Program-made: the position numbers and the translations under genes | Shown: positions 31,832 through 43,019 of the stretch, piece after piece | Position numbering within the stretch: position 1 is the first letter of the stretch | Layout: each line of letters starts with the position of its first letter | Notes under the pieces: model-generated | The model's input: only the letters and a program-made list of their open reading frames with translations | The model's database searches: none | What the model was told of the DNA's origin: nothing | Source of the DNA: Hyposmocoma kahamanoa | Lineage: Eukaryota > Arthropoda > Insecta > Lepidoptera > Cosmopterigidae | Length of the DNA: 64,000 nt | Assembly: GCF_003589595.1 (NCBI RefSeq) | Contig: NW_020653945.1 | Coordinates: 10,138,855 to 10,202,854, forward strand | Direction: 5' to 3'

Positions 31832-34800
31832 TTACGTATTATCTTTGCTCGATTTTTGTTGTATTGAAAAAGCACCTTCTCGTTTTACTGGAACAAGTAC
31901 TCCAAATAAATGATAGACGTCTTTGTCACCAGGTAACTTACCAAGAATTTCAATCGTTTTATGGTCTGCAATTAATTGTAGCCTTTGTAATAAACTATCT
32001 TTTTCTTCATTCGGCACCGATTGTGTGTAAGATGTGTTGTTGTATTTATTATTGACGTTTTCATTTTCTTCTTCTTTGTACCATTTATTTTGCAGCGGTA
32101 CTGTATGCCCCAATAACTCTACGTCGCTTTTTGTAAAATTAGCATCCTCATTTTCAGGATATTCTAACGACTTCAAAGTATCGAAATGTGGCGTCTCGAT
32201 TACCTCCTCTTTTACTTTATTTAGTATATGCTGCGGGTACGTCGTCCTGTCGGATGATTCTACTTCTTCAGAAGTCGGTTCCTCAACAGTTTCAATTTCT
32301 TCCTTCTGATTGTCTTTTGTCACATCTTCAAACTCTATACTACCTGTATATATATTTTCGAAATCATTTTCGTCACTGTCATTGAATTTATTATACAACC
32401 CTGAATTGGATTTGTACGGAAAATCTATCTTTTTCGAATATAATTTGTCGTTGTAATACGGTTGCGGTTTATAACGTAAATAATTCATAAACAACGGATA
32501 TCCGTATTTATAGATGCTGTATTCCTGCTTTGGCAATTGTTCTTGTTCTTCTTTATGATTTGGAGAACTTGAAATACGTTTTTTTTTATACGTGTCTTTG
32601 TTATAATCAGAGAAATCCGAAGTATCTTTATCATAATTCGGGAAATTTATTTTATTTTTGTATTGTATATCTGATTTATTTTCTTTTTCAATTTTTAGGT
32701 TCAGTTCTTCATCAGGTGATGAGGCTTTTATATCGATATTTGGTTCAGGGGCAACTGATTTAAGGAATGACGGTTTTGTACTAAAAACTTTATCCACTTC
32801 TGCTATTTCGGAATCTGGTTCATGTTTTGTCATCGGAGCAACGATTTCAGAATCATATGGTTTAATCTTATAAACATCCAAATCAGGTGTTTGTGATGGA
32901 TATACATGAGTTTTGATTATTTTTCCCAGTCTGTCAATAGCTTCGTTAACTGTGTCAACAACTTCAGTAGCATTATCTTCTTCTTCTTCATTAGATTCAT
33001 CCAAATTTTCTATTTGAATTTTTTTTTCATTCGTTTTAACATCGTTGTTGGGTGTTGGGCTATTAAGTGGCTTATTTAGGTCATTGTTAATATAATTGGT
33101 TGATTTTTCTCCTGTAGAATTGTTATTATCGTACGACGAGAACTCAGTGTTATAATTAGGTGTTGTGTACTCATAGTTTATTTCTTTGGCAGTTCCAGTT
33201 TCTTCAAAAAATGTTGTCGGCGGCATTATTTTTACCAGTCTGTCAATAGCGTCATTAACTGTGTCAACAACTTCAGTAGTATTATCTTCTTCTTCTTCTT
33301 CTTCTTCTTCTTCTTCTTCTTCTTCTTCTTCTTCATTAGATATATCAGAGCTTTCTGTTTGTGTTTTGTTATTAGTTTTAACATCGTTGTTGAGTGTTGG
33401 ACTATTAAGAGGCTTATCTAGGTTATTGTTAATATAATTGGTTGGTTTTTCTCCTGTATTATTGTTATTATCGTACGACGAGAAGTCAGTTTTATAATTC
33501 GGTGTTGCGTAGTCATAATTTATTTCTTTGGCAGTTCCAGTTTCTTCAAAAAAGGTTTTTGGCGACAAGGCTGGTGGCGGTGTACTAAAATGATCAAAAA
33601 CATGATATCTTGGTATGGTGCTTGTTATTTTATAAGTTTTAGGTTCAGGGTTCACTTTTATAGCCACAGTTTTACCTTGATGGTATCCTATTCCATGGCC
33701 CTGAAAAGGCATGCTTTTAGGCTTTTCACTTTCTTTCTCCTTTGTTGATTTTTGTTTTTCATTTTCATCGGCTGAGCGAATATCACTGGAATCAGCATCG
33801 CAATACATTTTGTTCAGTTTTTTGGCGTCCTTGTCTGACAGACCACTTCTTTGCCCGATAGAGACCCCGCTCTGAAACACAATGGAATATGTAAATAATA
33901 TGTAAGGTAAGCAGCGATTCGCTCTAAATGTAGGACTAAATTACTAATTGTAGATAAAAAGCAATCTAACCGCCAGAGTGAATTCCATTACTCTGGTACA
34001 CATCGCATGCTTTGAGACCAGATAATTGGTGTGATCGACTGGCACAATACGTTATTAATTCCGTGCGTTAATTTGTAACTCAATCTAGGGGTCACCTGTT
34101 TAGGAACAAGTGTGTCCTTTCCATTGACAGAGAAAGCGCGGCGACTGTAATGCAGAACGCTGTCATAGTCGTAGCCCACGCCGAAGTCCGACACCGAGAA
34201 CGAGTTGTATTTACGGAAGTTGTGTCTTGCCGCTGAATATAATATAAACAAAATGAAGTCAAGTTCCAGATCGCAAGCCTATAATACAGATACGTACGTT
34301 GTAAATCTCGAGGACAATATCGACCCTGGAAATGTAAAACGTCTAACGTGCATTGCGTGCGTGCAGAAAATAAAATCATAACTCTAATTTCATTTGTTCT
34401 AAGGAAAAGCGGAAACGTTTTTTCTTAAAAAATCCTCCAGTAATATTTTTCAAATGCACGTTAAACGTTTTACATTTCCAGTGTCGATATAATTTCTAAT
34501 AACAATTCTAATTACATTCATAAACAGATTTTTCTAATCCATATGATTAGAAGTTTAGCTATGACATGGCCAACTCGCTTGGAATGCGAGATTTTGTCAT
34601 TACGTATAGCGCAAAAATCTGATTTGTATTCACATTTGCTCTTGAGGATTAGGTATGATAGGTACCTAACGTCAGCACGTGCTGTCTCGTGAGCTTACTT
34701 GTATTAATAAGGATTGATTATTGAGACGTAATTTTTTACTTTTTATTATAAATATTTTTGTTGTTCTGTAGTACATACATCGACCAATAACTAGTACTTA

Positions 34801-37800
34801 TGAGTACCTATCTACATCTACTGTTATCCATATTTTAAATAAAACTTTAAGTTATATGCATACCGATAGGTACAATTATAAACAATGAATTTTGACAAAT
34901 TTGTAGCTGTAACCTGCTGTTGCTGTTTATACATAAATATATATAAAGTCGTAGTACGTTACTACGTTATTAATAGCCTTCTTACAAAAACACACAGTTT
35001 TCGTTACCACGCTGACCGTGCATAGTCATAGAGACTTCTGCATAGAGAAAAAAACAAAAAAAAAACAAGCAAAATTCAAAAAATAATATTTCCAAAAAGT
35101 TTGAATACTCACGTTCAATAATATTTTCCCACAACACATTGATATAGTCATCTCTGTCAGGGCTGCTCTGCATGTGGTAGAAGCCAAGACTGTGCAGCAG
35201 CTCATGGACCACAGTTCCATGTCGAAAGCAGCCTCGGCCAACGGGGTGACGACGGGAAAGGTTTAACACTTGGTACCCGCCTTGGTAGCCTACTTGGGAG
35301 AAACATCCACGTCTGCTGCCCTGTGATATTGTGATTGTCAATGTTAATTACATAAATAATGCTACGTAATTTATGGAATTTTGGCGTATCAGATCTCTGA
35401 CGAATATCACTGACTTTACGCGTCCCAATGTACCTAAGTGTGGATCCGGCCTTACATGAGCCTTACCTAATTTCAAGATAATATGTGCATAGAGCATCTT
35501 TATTAACAAAATAATGGCGCATTCATAGATGCCCAAAAATTCTGAAGCTTAATATTATACGCTTGCACATTTCTCATGATACTTAATTAATTTTTTTTTA
35601 TAGCATCCACTCATAGCTCCGCTTTAAGGACACCTGTACCACTGGTGCCATGGACACACACATAGACAACAAATTACGCCCAAACCCACGAGAGAAATAA
35701 ATGTAGGCCATACAAATATTTCTCCCAGCCCGCGAATCGAACTCGGGACTTCTGCGTGGCAGTCCAGCATGGCAGTTCATATATTTTTTGTGAAAGAACT
35801 CCACTAGTTTGCTATAATTATTAATACTAAGAAATAGTTATTTTTGATATAAGTGCGGAAAGTTAGTCATTATTCACGAGTCTCGAGGCTTCTTGGCCCG
35901 AGCCAGAGGCGAGGGTCAAGACGCGAGACAAGTGAAAATGACAAATCCGCACGTGTATCAAACGACGTTTTTTAATACATTTGCGAAAAAACTACATTGA
36001 AAGTAAAATAAAACAGTATTTAAACAAAACTCATTTTCTGCTAGTAAATTAAAATAATGAAATACAACCACTGCAACCATTAGTTAAAAGTCTATGGAAA
36101 TCTAGTTCTAACGTGCTGTTTCTTATTATGAAGTCCTGGTACTTTTGTTTAAACTTCTTTAGGAACCCATGCACGGTAGTGAGATACAATTTATCTGTAA
36201 TACATAGAACAAATAAATATATACATAAAAATCTCGCCTGTTACCCATTCAGGGGTAGGCAGAGACTGTGGACCTCCACTCGATACGTTCATTATATAGT
36301 ATTTGTAAATAAATATAAGTTTTAATGACGAATGACTTATGTACTTACGTCACAAAGCACATAAATATTAAATAAATATACAACTTCTTTAGTTCTATGT
36401 TTAAGACTTAAAACAACAGTAAATTAAAAAAAAACTGGAAAAGTAAAAAGCACTAGTGCGAGAAATCCAACTTTCCGCACGATTTGTAGTGCGAAAAAAA
36501 AAGATCTTTTTTAATGCAGTTGCTCAAAACGTGAATCGACAGGCGAGATCTTTATGTACATATTTATTTGTTCTATGTATTACAGATAAATTGTATCTCA
36601 CTACCGTGCACGGGTTCCTAAAGAAGTTTAAACAAAAGTACCAGGACTTCATAATAAGAAAAGTGGTTACAGACCGATATTACAGAAAATAAACAAAAAC
36701 AGCACGTTAGAACTAGTTTTCCATAGACTTTTAACTAATGGTTGCAGTGGTTGTATTTCATTATTTTAATTTACTAGCAGAAAATGAGTTTTGTTTAAAT
36801 ACTGTTTTATTTTACTTTCAATGTAGTTTTTTCGCAAATGTATTAAAAAACGTCGTTTGATACACGTGAGGATTTGTCATTTTCACTTGTCTCGCGTCTT
36901 GACCCTCGCCTCTGGCTCGGGCCAAGGAGCCTCGAGACTCGTGAATAATGACTAACTTTCCGCACTTATATCAAAAATAACTATTTTTTTATTTACTGTT
37001 GTTTCAAGTCTTAAACATTGAACTAAAGAGGTTGTATATTTATTTAATATTTATGTGTTTTGTACGTAAGTCATTCGTCATTAAAAGTTATATTTACTTA
37101 TAAACGTCTTATTTGTTTAAATTGCATAGGTGTTTTATAAAACAATGGGTTACATTTAAAAATACCAAAATATTTTCCCTAAAGATGGCTGATTGAGTAT
37201 TAAGCAAGGTAGCTGCGCGCCGCGCCACTAAAAAAGTAATTATATTGTGGCTGAATACTGGCAACAGTTGCCATTGTATTATATTTTATGAGACAGATAT
37301 AAAATGAGTTTTTTTAAGTAGGTACTATTTTATTTTATTTTCAATGTAGTTTTTTCGCAAATGTATTAAAAAACGTCATTTGATACATGTGCGGATTTGT
37401 CATTTTCAATTGTCTCGAGACTCGTGAATAATGACTAACTTTCCGCACTTGTATCAAAAATAACTGTTTTGATAATCGAGAGAAAAACTGAATACAAAGA
37501 TCTTTAACAGACACAGAAGACATTCGTCGACCTTCTAACTCGACCTGTAGCTTAGTTGGAAGAGCAAGGGGAAGGTATTTTGTAGGTACATTTTGGCCTG
37601 TGGGCGCAGAGCCTGTACTCTCGTTCTCTGACATCCTAATACTCCTACATCCGTCCGAAACAATTACTATCAAATATTTCTGACTGATATCGGACGAAGA
37701 ACGAGAGTAGACCCTAGTTCGAGTCCTGTCGGGACGAAGGAATTTTTCTTTATGTTCGATCTTTGTATTAATAATTAAAGCAATTAATCATTTTATTCTA

Positions 37801-40800
37801 CTCTGCGCCCTCTAACGGCAAATAATTGTCTCAATATTCACTACCTTGAATGTATGTTAATATCATTGCCGATATCTATGCAATTCAAATACCTGTATGA
37901 CAACAGCAGCACGATCTCCTTTTTGGTATGGTCTAAATTTTATACAGGACACCTGCGCAAGATCTTCTATGCCACCCATAATAGCTTGCACTTGGTCACT
38001 ATCTAAAATAAATAAATTTACACAATAGTAGTAATGTAATGGACCAAGAAGTCATCAATTAGACTTAGTTTTTCGTAAGTTTGCCTTGGCAAACTATCTG
38101 AATCTGAATTGATTTACTTAGTGAAATCGATGAGTGATTTCACTAAGTAAATAGTCTATTTGGAACAAATCGATACGTCCAATTAACACGACGCCATTTT
38201 TATTTTTTGGTCATTTTCTGTTATTTTGCGAACAGCTCTATTTATTTACTAATATTACGCTCTCCGAATTTTGTGAAAAAAAGTAACGAAACAAAAAACA
38301 ATAATACGAAAAAAAAACAGAAAAACGAGCTTTGTGAAAACAAGAAACAAAAAAAAATTAAAATAGAACAGGTTCAAAAATTTTGTTGGTCTTGTGTTCA
38401 TTGGATGTATCGAAATAATGTTTACAGCTCTTTTGCGCCTGATTGAATGCCGGGTTCTCAATTCTTTAAACTCTTGAAAGATTGAAGCGATTTGAAAGCC
38501 GCAAAATTCGACCAGCATTTTTAACTACGGCACGTATACGACATAAATTTATACTGAATAAAGTTAGTCACATACTATGTGTATAGGTACTAGGACTCGC
38601 AACTTCGTCTGCAGCGAATAAGTAGGTACCTACCGACTTACTTCGAATAGCCTACTGTACTATACTAATTTTCATACTTTTATTGGTTCTCCCTTAGAAT
38701 AATAACACATAGAATGATAGTTTCATATCAAACGAACTGTCACAAGTGAGGCATAAATCAAATTCATGTAGGCTAGTTTTAGTAGTAGTTTAATTTTCGG
38801 TTTTAATAAATATTTATATAAAAATACAAGTTGAAACGCGTTACTTCCTTGTGGAATGTGATGTTAGTATCTATTTTATGTTTGTCTGACGTATTTTTAC
38901 ACTCATTTACCGCACATTTCGTCATTTTTAGCTAAAATTCTGGAGCTGTTCGCGGTGCAAGTTGACCTTGAGCACTGACGGCCCGCCCGCTCGTGTAGGC
39001 CCATTGGGCGGGCTTCAATTTGCCTCACTTAGCGTGTGCGGGCTAGGTTTCTATGCGTTATTATTCTAAGGGTTCTCCATACAAACGTTCATCCCCTATT
39101 TCATCCCCTTCGAGATTAATTTTTATGACAAAAAGTAGCGTACCTCTTCTCGTAGGTCACATCTATCTCTATATCAAAATTCGTTCAGGCGTTTAAGAGT
39201 TAAAGCGAGGCATTTCAGAAGTATTTACATTTTCAGAGGGTGGTGTGGTACACGACCCCTCGCGAAGTAAAAATAGGCGGAGAAAATATGACACAGATCC
39301 ATCGTCGACAAGCGCCCGATGGCAGCTGACGGGGCAGCGGGTGGTGAGTCGAGTCGTAAAAGGCTTTTCAAATTTTGTGATAAATGTGAATTTAATAATT
39401 ATAGGGCTTCAGTTGAAAAGCAAAATTTAGCGGTCCCTGTAGTACTTAAAGAAAAATATCTCCGTGTAAAAATTATGTGCAAAATTACATATTTTGTTCT
39501 TATATTATTCGTTTTAGACTTTTATTTTCGCTTGTTTTCGGAATTTTACATGATCGAGTAAAGTACATCCTATCGTGTAACAAATCAGCACATACTTTAG
39601 ACAATGTCCCTAGGTCGTATGTTTTTTTGTTAAACCGTCATTCAGTTTTTCCGGTTTGTGCTACCTCTCTCATGCAATATCCATATTCCATGTATCTTTA
39701 TGTGTAAAATTATGTATCATAATTGTTTATAAATTTGATCCTATCCGTTTTTAATCTTAATTTGTCATGTTAAACACCGCCTAGGCTTTTAGTTATTCTT
39801 AACCCAGCTCTCTGGTTGACAAGTAGACAATGCCTTATGGCTTTAGGTTCGCCATTTGCACTGTTTTGTGTACTATATAGTTTAAAATCATTGCTAAAAA
39901 TTACAAGTGCCCAATTCTCGATACACAATCTCTTCCGGGACATGTAAAATGAAATCACAGTCCGCGAAATGCCAGCAGTATCATAGTACCTACATATTAG
40001 ATAAGGTAATGATAATATGATATAAATACTTACTGAAATGTTCTTTCTGAATGTAATAGACGACTTCATTGTTCGGCCATCTCTTAGTGCTGTCTCGGAG
40101 ACCATTCCTGGCGAGACCCTCTGTCACGTCTTCAACTAGCAATTTTCTTTGCCGGTCATTTAAAATGATGTCACCTTCAAACTTCCCGCTATCCTCCCAA
40201 GCATAGTCTGAGAACTTTTCATCTTCGTCGTAATCGTAGTCGGGATTGCCTTCTGGAAATTTAGCAGTAATAATACTAACTATAGCCGTGGTAGCCTAAC
40301 GGTTTGACCTACCGCCTCTCAAGTCACTGCTTGAGAGGCCCATGACCCACTGATCATGGGTTCGAATCAGGACTTGCAACTCGGAGTTTTTTAGAATTTA
40401 TGTGCGAAATTTACCATGAACTTTTCGATGAAGGAAAACATCGTGAGGAAACCTGCACACATCTGAAACGCAATTTAATGATCTGTGTGAAGTTCCTAAT
40501 TCGCAATCGGCCCGCGTGGGTACTATAGCCCAAACTCTCTCACTGTGAGGAAGGTCTGTGTCCAGCAGTGGGACCACATATAGACTGACTATTTGTTTTA
40601 TTTCATACCTACTAAAGAAACCAAATGACTTTTCGTATCATTATATGTATATTATCATTTGTTTCTTTATCATTTTACCCCATTTTTACCCTTACAATAA
40701 ATTAATTTAATTTTAATAATTTAATTTAAACATAAACACCTCCTAATCATTTCATTGTCTAGAGATGAAGTATATATGTCACATTTATACATCACAATCG

Positions 40801-43019
40801 AAAATAGCCGAATGTGTGCTTTGACCTCATATCGTTAATATTAAGTAGTAGCAGTCGAGTTCCTTGGTAAAGAGTGCGTCCAGGGATATACTTACATATT
40901 TCTGCCACGAAGCAGTAATGTAAGCATTTCAGCAGTAATGTAAACAAGCTGCGTTCCGGTTTCTAAAGGTAAGGATGCTGGTGAAATTACAGCCACGTAG
41001 GACTTGTCAACTTCTCAAGGTGACGGGTGTAGTGGTAATGCCCCTAAGATCTATGCGATTTAAAACTCTGAGTGCTACTTCAACTGTTATGGACAGGCAT
41101 GTCGCTTAATACCAGGCGCACAACTTGTTCATCCCGTTACTTGGTATTATAAAATAATATATAGAAATGCACGCATTACCTGTACAAAATTAAAGTACAT
41201 GGTGTACAGACAAAACTATCACGCAATCGGTAGTAACGTGAGGCGCACTATAAGTTTCCGGAATGAATAAGAAAAAAATATTATAAATGATCAAAAATTA
41301 ATTTATTGTTTCTCAAAATATTCTCCGTTAACGTTAATGCATTTTTTCTTACGAATGAACCAATTTTGAAAACATTTATGTCATTCCTCCGTGACAATCT
41401 CTGAAACATATTTTTCATACTCTTCGACAGCCTCTTCAGGTGATGAAAATCGTTGACCGCGTAACTGGTACTTAATTTTTTAATAATCTTAGTTCTAAAT
41501 TTTGGAAATAAATAAAAGTCACAAGGCGCCAGGTCGGAACTATACGCGGGTTGGCTCATAAGGTCAACATTGTTCACCTTCAAAAATTCAATTTCAATTT
41601 CATTTTTTTTTTTCAATTTCAAAAGTTCATTTGTCTGTCTGGCCGTGTGAGAACTGGCATTATCGTGGGGCGAGATGATACGGCGTTTAGGGTTATTTTT
41701 ACGGATTTTGTCAATAACTTCCGGTAAACAAATGGTCGTGTACCAATCACTATTCACGGTACAACGATTCTTCAAAGCAACAGTAGCCACATGTCCAGTT
41801 TTATTAAAAAAAAGAAGCAATCATCCGCTTAGAAGCACTTTGCACGCGCGCCACTTTGCTTGATTTCGGCTCATCTCGGAAGACCCATACGCTCGATTGC
41901 TGCTTTGTTTTGGGATCGTAACTATAAATTCATGTTTCGTCACCTGTTACTATGTCCCACACCAAATTTGACGCCCCTTCGTTGAATCAGGTAAGCATGG
42001 CATTGCACCAAGTGACGCGATCCGTTTGTTGAGCCTCAGTCAAATTGTGTGGGATCTATCGAGGACAACTTTTTCACACCCAAATGTGTGTGTAGTATTG
42101 ATTGTATTTTACTCATACCTATGCCTAAATATGCCCGAATCTCATGGTATGTCACATGCCTGTCTGTTTTGATCTTACGACGCACAGCATCGATGTTTTT
42201 GTTGTTCACATCAGTGGACGGGCGACCATCACGAAATTCGTCACTGAGATTCACACGACCGCATTTGAATTCTGCAAACCAGCTATAAATAGTCGTCTTG
42301 CATGGTGCTTTATCGCCAAAAAGCAGTTTGAAGCCGAGCGAAACTCTGCTGAGCTGTTAAATTACACTTAAAGTCGTAGAAAATCATACCACGAAAATTT
42401 TCACCAGTTAAATCCATGGTGATGTTGACAACCAAATTCTAAAATGACGCCACAATGTAAAAACAAGTGACAATCAGATAAAACAAACTATTCTACAGCC
42501 AAAGAGTTCCATTTTCAAATGTTGTAATTACTTTTTAAACATTGTTTATGTAAGTGGCCAGTTCCGGAAACTTATAGTGCGCCCTATGTATTATGTGATT
42601 TGAGAACTTCGTAACGTTCGTTTAGTTGTAAAAGTTTAAATAAGCCATTATCGTAAAGTTTTTTAAGATGTAACACCGTGACTTTACGGTTGAAACGATA
42701 GAGATGACACCTGTTAAATCAGTGTTTAATAAGCATACAATGGCTAGCGATACGTATAATTATGTTAGAGAAAGCGCCTCTGCTTTAATATTAACACTGC
42801 CGATTTAAGATTTGTTTCCACTAGATAGTATTGCGAATGTTTCGAGGATTTTTCTTAAATAAAAGTAACTACCTTATCTTACTTACTTAGTAATATAACA
42901 TCCAACTTCGATGTCTTCTCTAGATGATCGGCGAAATCTTCGAGTTCCGATTTTGACATACCAGAGCACTTCATCACACAGACAATAAAACAAAACACTG
43001 TCAGTTGGAACCACTTCAT
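31832..43019 (-). CDS. Astacin metalloprotease with long acidic tail (astacin 1)
   Basis: Six exons, minus strand: 42887-43019, 40034-40252, 37893-38002, 35113-35320, 34096-34232 and 31832-33871. They join in frame (intron phases 1,1,0,1,0) to 948 residues. Exon 1 gives a hydrophobic signal peptide (MKWFQLTVFCFIVCV). The propeptide carries FEGD (Asp72), the aspartate switch that blocks zinc in astacin zymogens. Mature N-terminus is probably near residue 94. The zinc site is HELLHSLGFYH (His193, His197, His203, catalytic Glu194). Cysteines in SC, GCF, GCF and MYC contexts fit the two conserved disulfides. The Met-turn reads SVLHY, so Leu250 replaces the near-invariant Met. After Cys293 comes a tail of about 655 residues rich in D, E, N, S, K and Y, with a tandem repeat and a run of about 16 Glu, and no recognisable domain. 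The protein is predicted to be secreted. Resemblance is to insect nas/seminal-metalloprotease-type astacins; substrate unknown. Confidence 0.9.
32918..33563 (-). repeat. Tandem coding repeat in astacin 1 tail
   Basis: Two head-to-tail copies of about 105 residues. Both start at P(K/T)TFFEETGTAKEINY and end at AIDRL(V/G)KI; copy 1 is 33227-33563 and copy 2 is 32918-33226. They differ mainly in the Glu run: about 16 GAA codons in copy 1 (33286-33334, seen as CTT repeats on the plus strand) against four or five in copy 2. The duplication is intragenic and in frame. Confidence 0.9.
35600..35825 (-). repeat. tRNA-derived SINE in astacin 1 intron 3 flank
   Basis: On the minus strand it has the B-box-like CCGAGTTCGATTCGCGGG and, outside it, TTTGTGAAAGAACTCCACTAG, the same tail phrase (as complement) found at 62763 and 46610. 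It lies in the intron between exons 3 and 4 (35321-37892). Confidence 0.55.
35832..36986. mobile_element. Large foldback element, arms over 400 bp
   Basis: Left arm 35832-36241 and right arm 36539-36986 are near-perfect reverse complements, for example CGAGTCTCGAGGC against GCCTCGAGACTCG and CACGGTAGTGAGATAC against its complement. The right arm has an insertion of about 35 bases near 36660. The loop is 297 bases. It sits wholly inside intron 3 of astacin 1, so the pre-mRNA could form a long hairpin. No coding capacity or clear target duplication seen. Confidence 0.9.
37003..37095. repeat. Inverted copy of the foldback loop
   Basis: The sequence from CTGTTGTTTCAAGTCTTAAAC to CGTAAGTCATTCGTCATT is the reverse complement of 36318-36427, part of the foldback loop. 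The element was therefore rearranged or inserted next to a relative. Confidence 0.75.
37320..37475 (+). repeat. Partial third copy of the foldback arm
   Basis: Direct repeat of the outer right arm (36800-36980), including TTTTTTCGCAAATGTATTAA and TGACTAACTTTCCGCACTT, with an internal deletion of the GC-rich CCTCGCCTCTGG segment. Confidence 0.8.
37540..37790 (+). repeat. tRNA-derived SINE interrupted by a MITE
   Basis: The head TGTAGCTTAGTTGG (A-box) and, beyond an insertion, AGTTCGAGTCC (B-box), then CGGGACGAAGGAATTTTTC and TCTTTGTATTAATAATTA, match the SINE at 48893. Between the boxes at about 37615-37715 lies a copy of the ATCCGTCCGAAACAAT MITE with inverted ends TACTCTCGTTC / GAACGAGAGTA. 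Confidence 0.7.
38112..38152. repeat. Perfect 17-bp hairpin
   Basis: ATTTACTTAGTGAAATC, a 7-base loop, then the exact complement. It lies in intron 2 of astacin 1, about 110 bases upstream (in gene sense) of exon 3. Confidence 0.85.
38692..39072. mobile_element. MITE with 24-bp inverted ends
   Basis: Left end CCTTAGAATAATAACACATAG and right end CTATGCGTTATTATTCTAAGG pair almost perfectly. TTCTC flanks both sides (38687-38691 and 39073-39077), suggesting a 5-base target duplication. The interior holds a GC-rich palindrome around GCCCGCCC / GGGCGGGC at 38980-39015. Within intron 2 of astacin 1. Confidence 0.8.
40284..40590 (+). repeat. tRNA-derived SINE B, plus copy
   Basis: Begins GTGGTAGCCTAACGGTTTGACC (A-box region) and reaches GGGTTCGAATCAGG (B-box). 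It continues with TTTATGTGCGAAATTTACCATG and AAGGAAAACATCGTGAGG, and ends CCAGCAGTGGGACCACATATAG. It starts only about 30 bases upstream of astacin 1 exon 2 in gene sense. Family copies: 45030, 48028, 55590 and 61365. Confidence 0.8.
40848..41157 (+). repeat. Dispersed repeat A, plus copy
   Basis: TAGCAGTCGAGTTCCTTGG through ATTTCTGCCACGAAGCAGTAATG and CTTGTCAACTTCTCAAGG to CTTGTTCATCCCGTTACTTGG, followed by TATTATAAAATAATA, the A-rich end. Confidence 0.8.
41241..42584 (-). mobile_element. Mariner element copy 2
   Basis: The left end GGCGCACTATAAGTTTCCGG and its complement ending CTTATAGTGCGCCC are followed by TA at 42585-42586. About 1,343 bases, close to full mariner length, inserted in intron 1 of astacin 1 in the same orientation as the gene. 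Same family as the copy at 2400. Confidence 0.92.
41281..42420 (-). pseudogene. Mariner transposase, disabled
   Basis: Minus-strand D,D34D transposase with several lesions. The N-terminal half (about 42036-42420) is frameshifted, with RVNLSDEFRDGRPS and the helix-turn-helix EIRAYLGIGMSKIQ recognisable. The first catalytic motif reads GDET and is followed by TGA in place of the usual Trp codon. The C-terminal part (41281-41820) keeps the second Asp in HDNASSHTA and the third in SSDLAPCDFYLFP, then loses frame in the last 60 residues. All three Asp codons survive, but the protein does not. Confidence 0.88.

Noticed and set aside
33186..33437. Plus-strand frame rich in serine
   Set aside because: It is the antisense of the GAA repeat in the astacin 1 tail.
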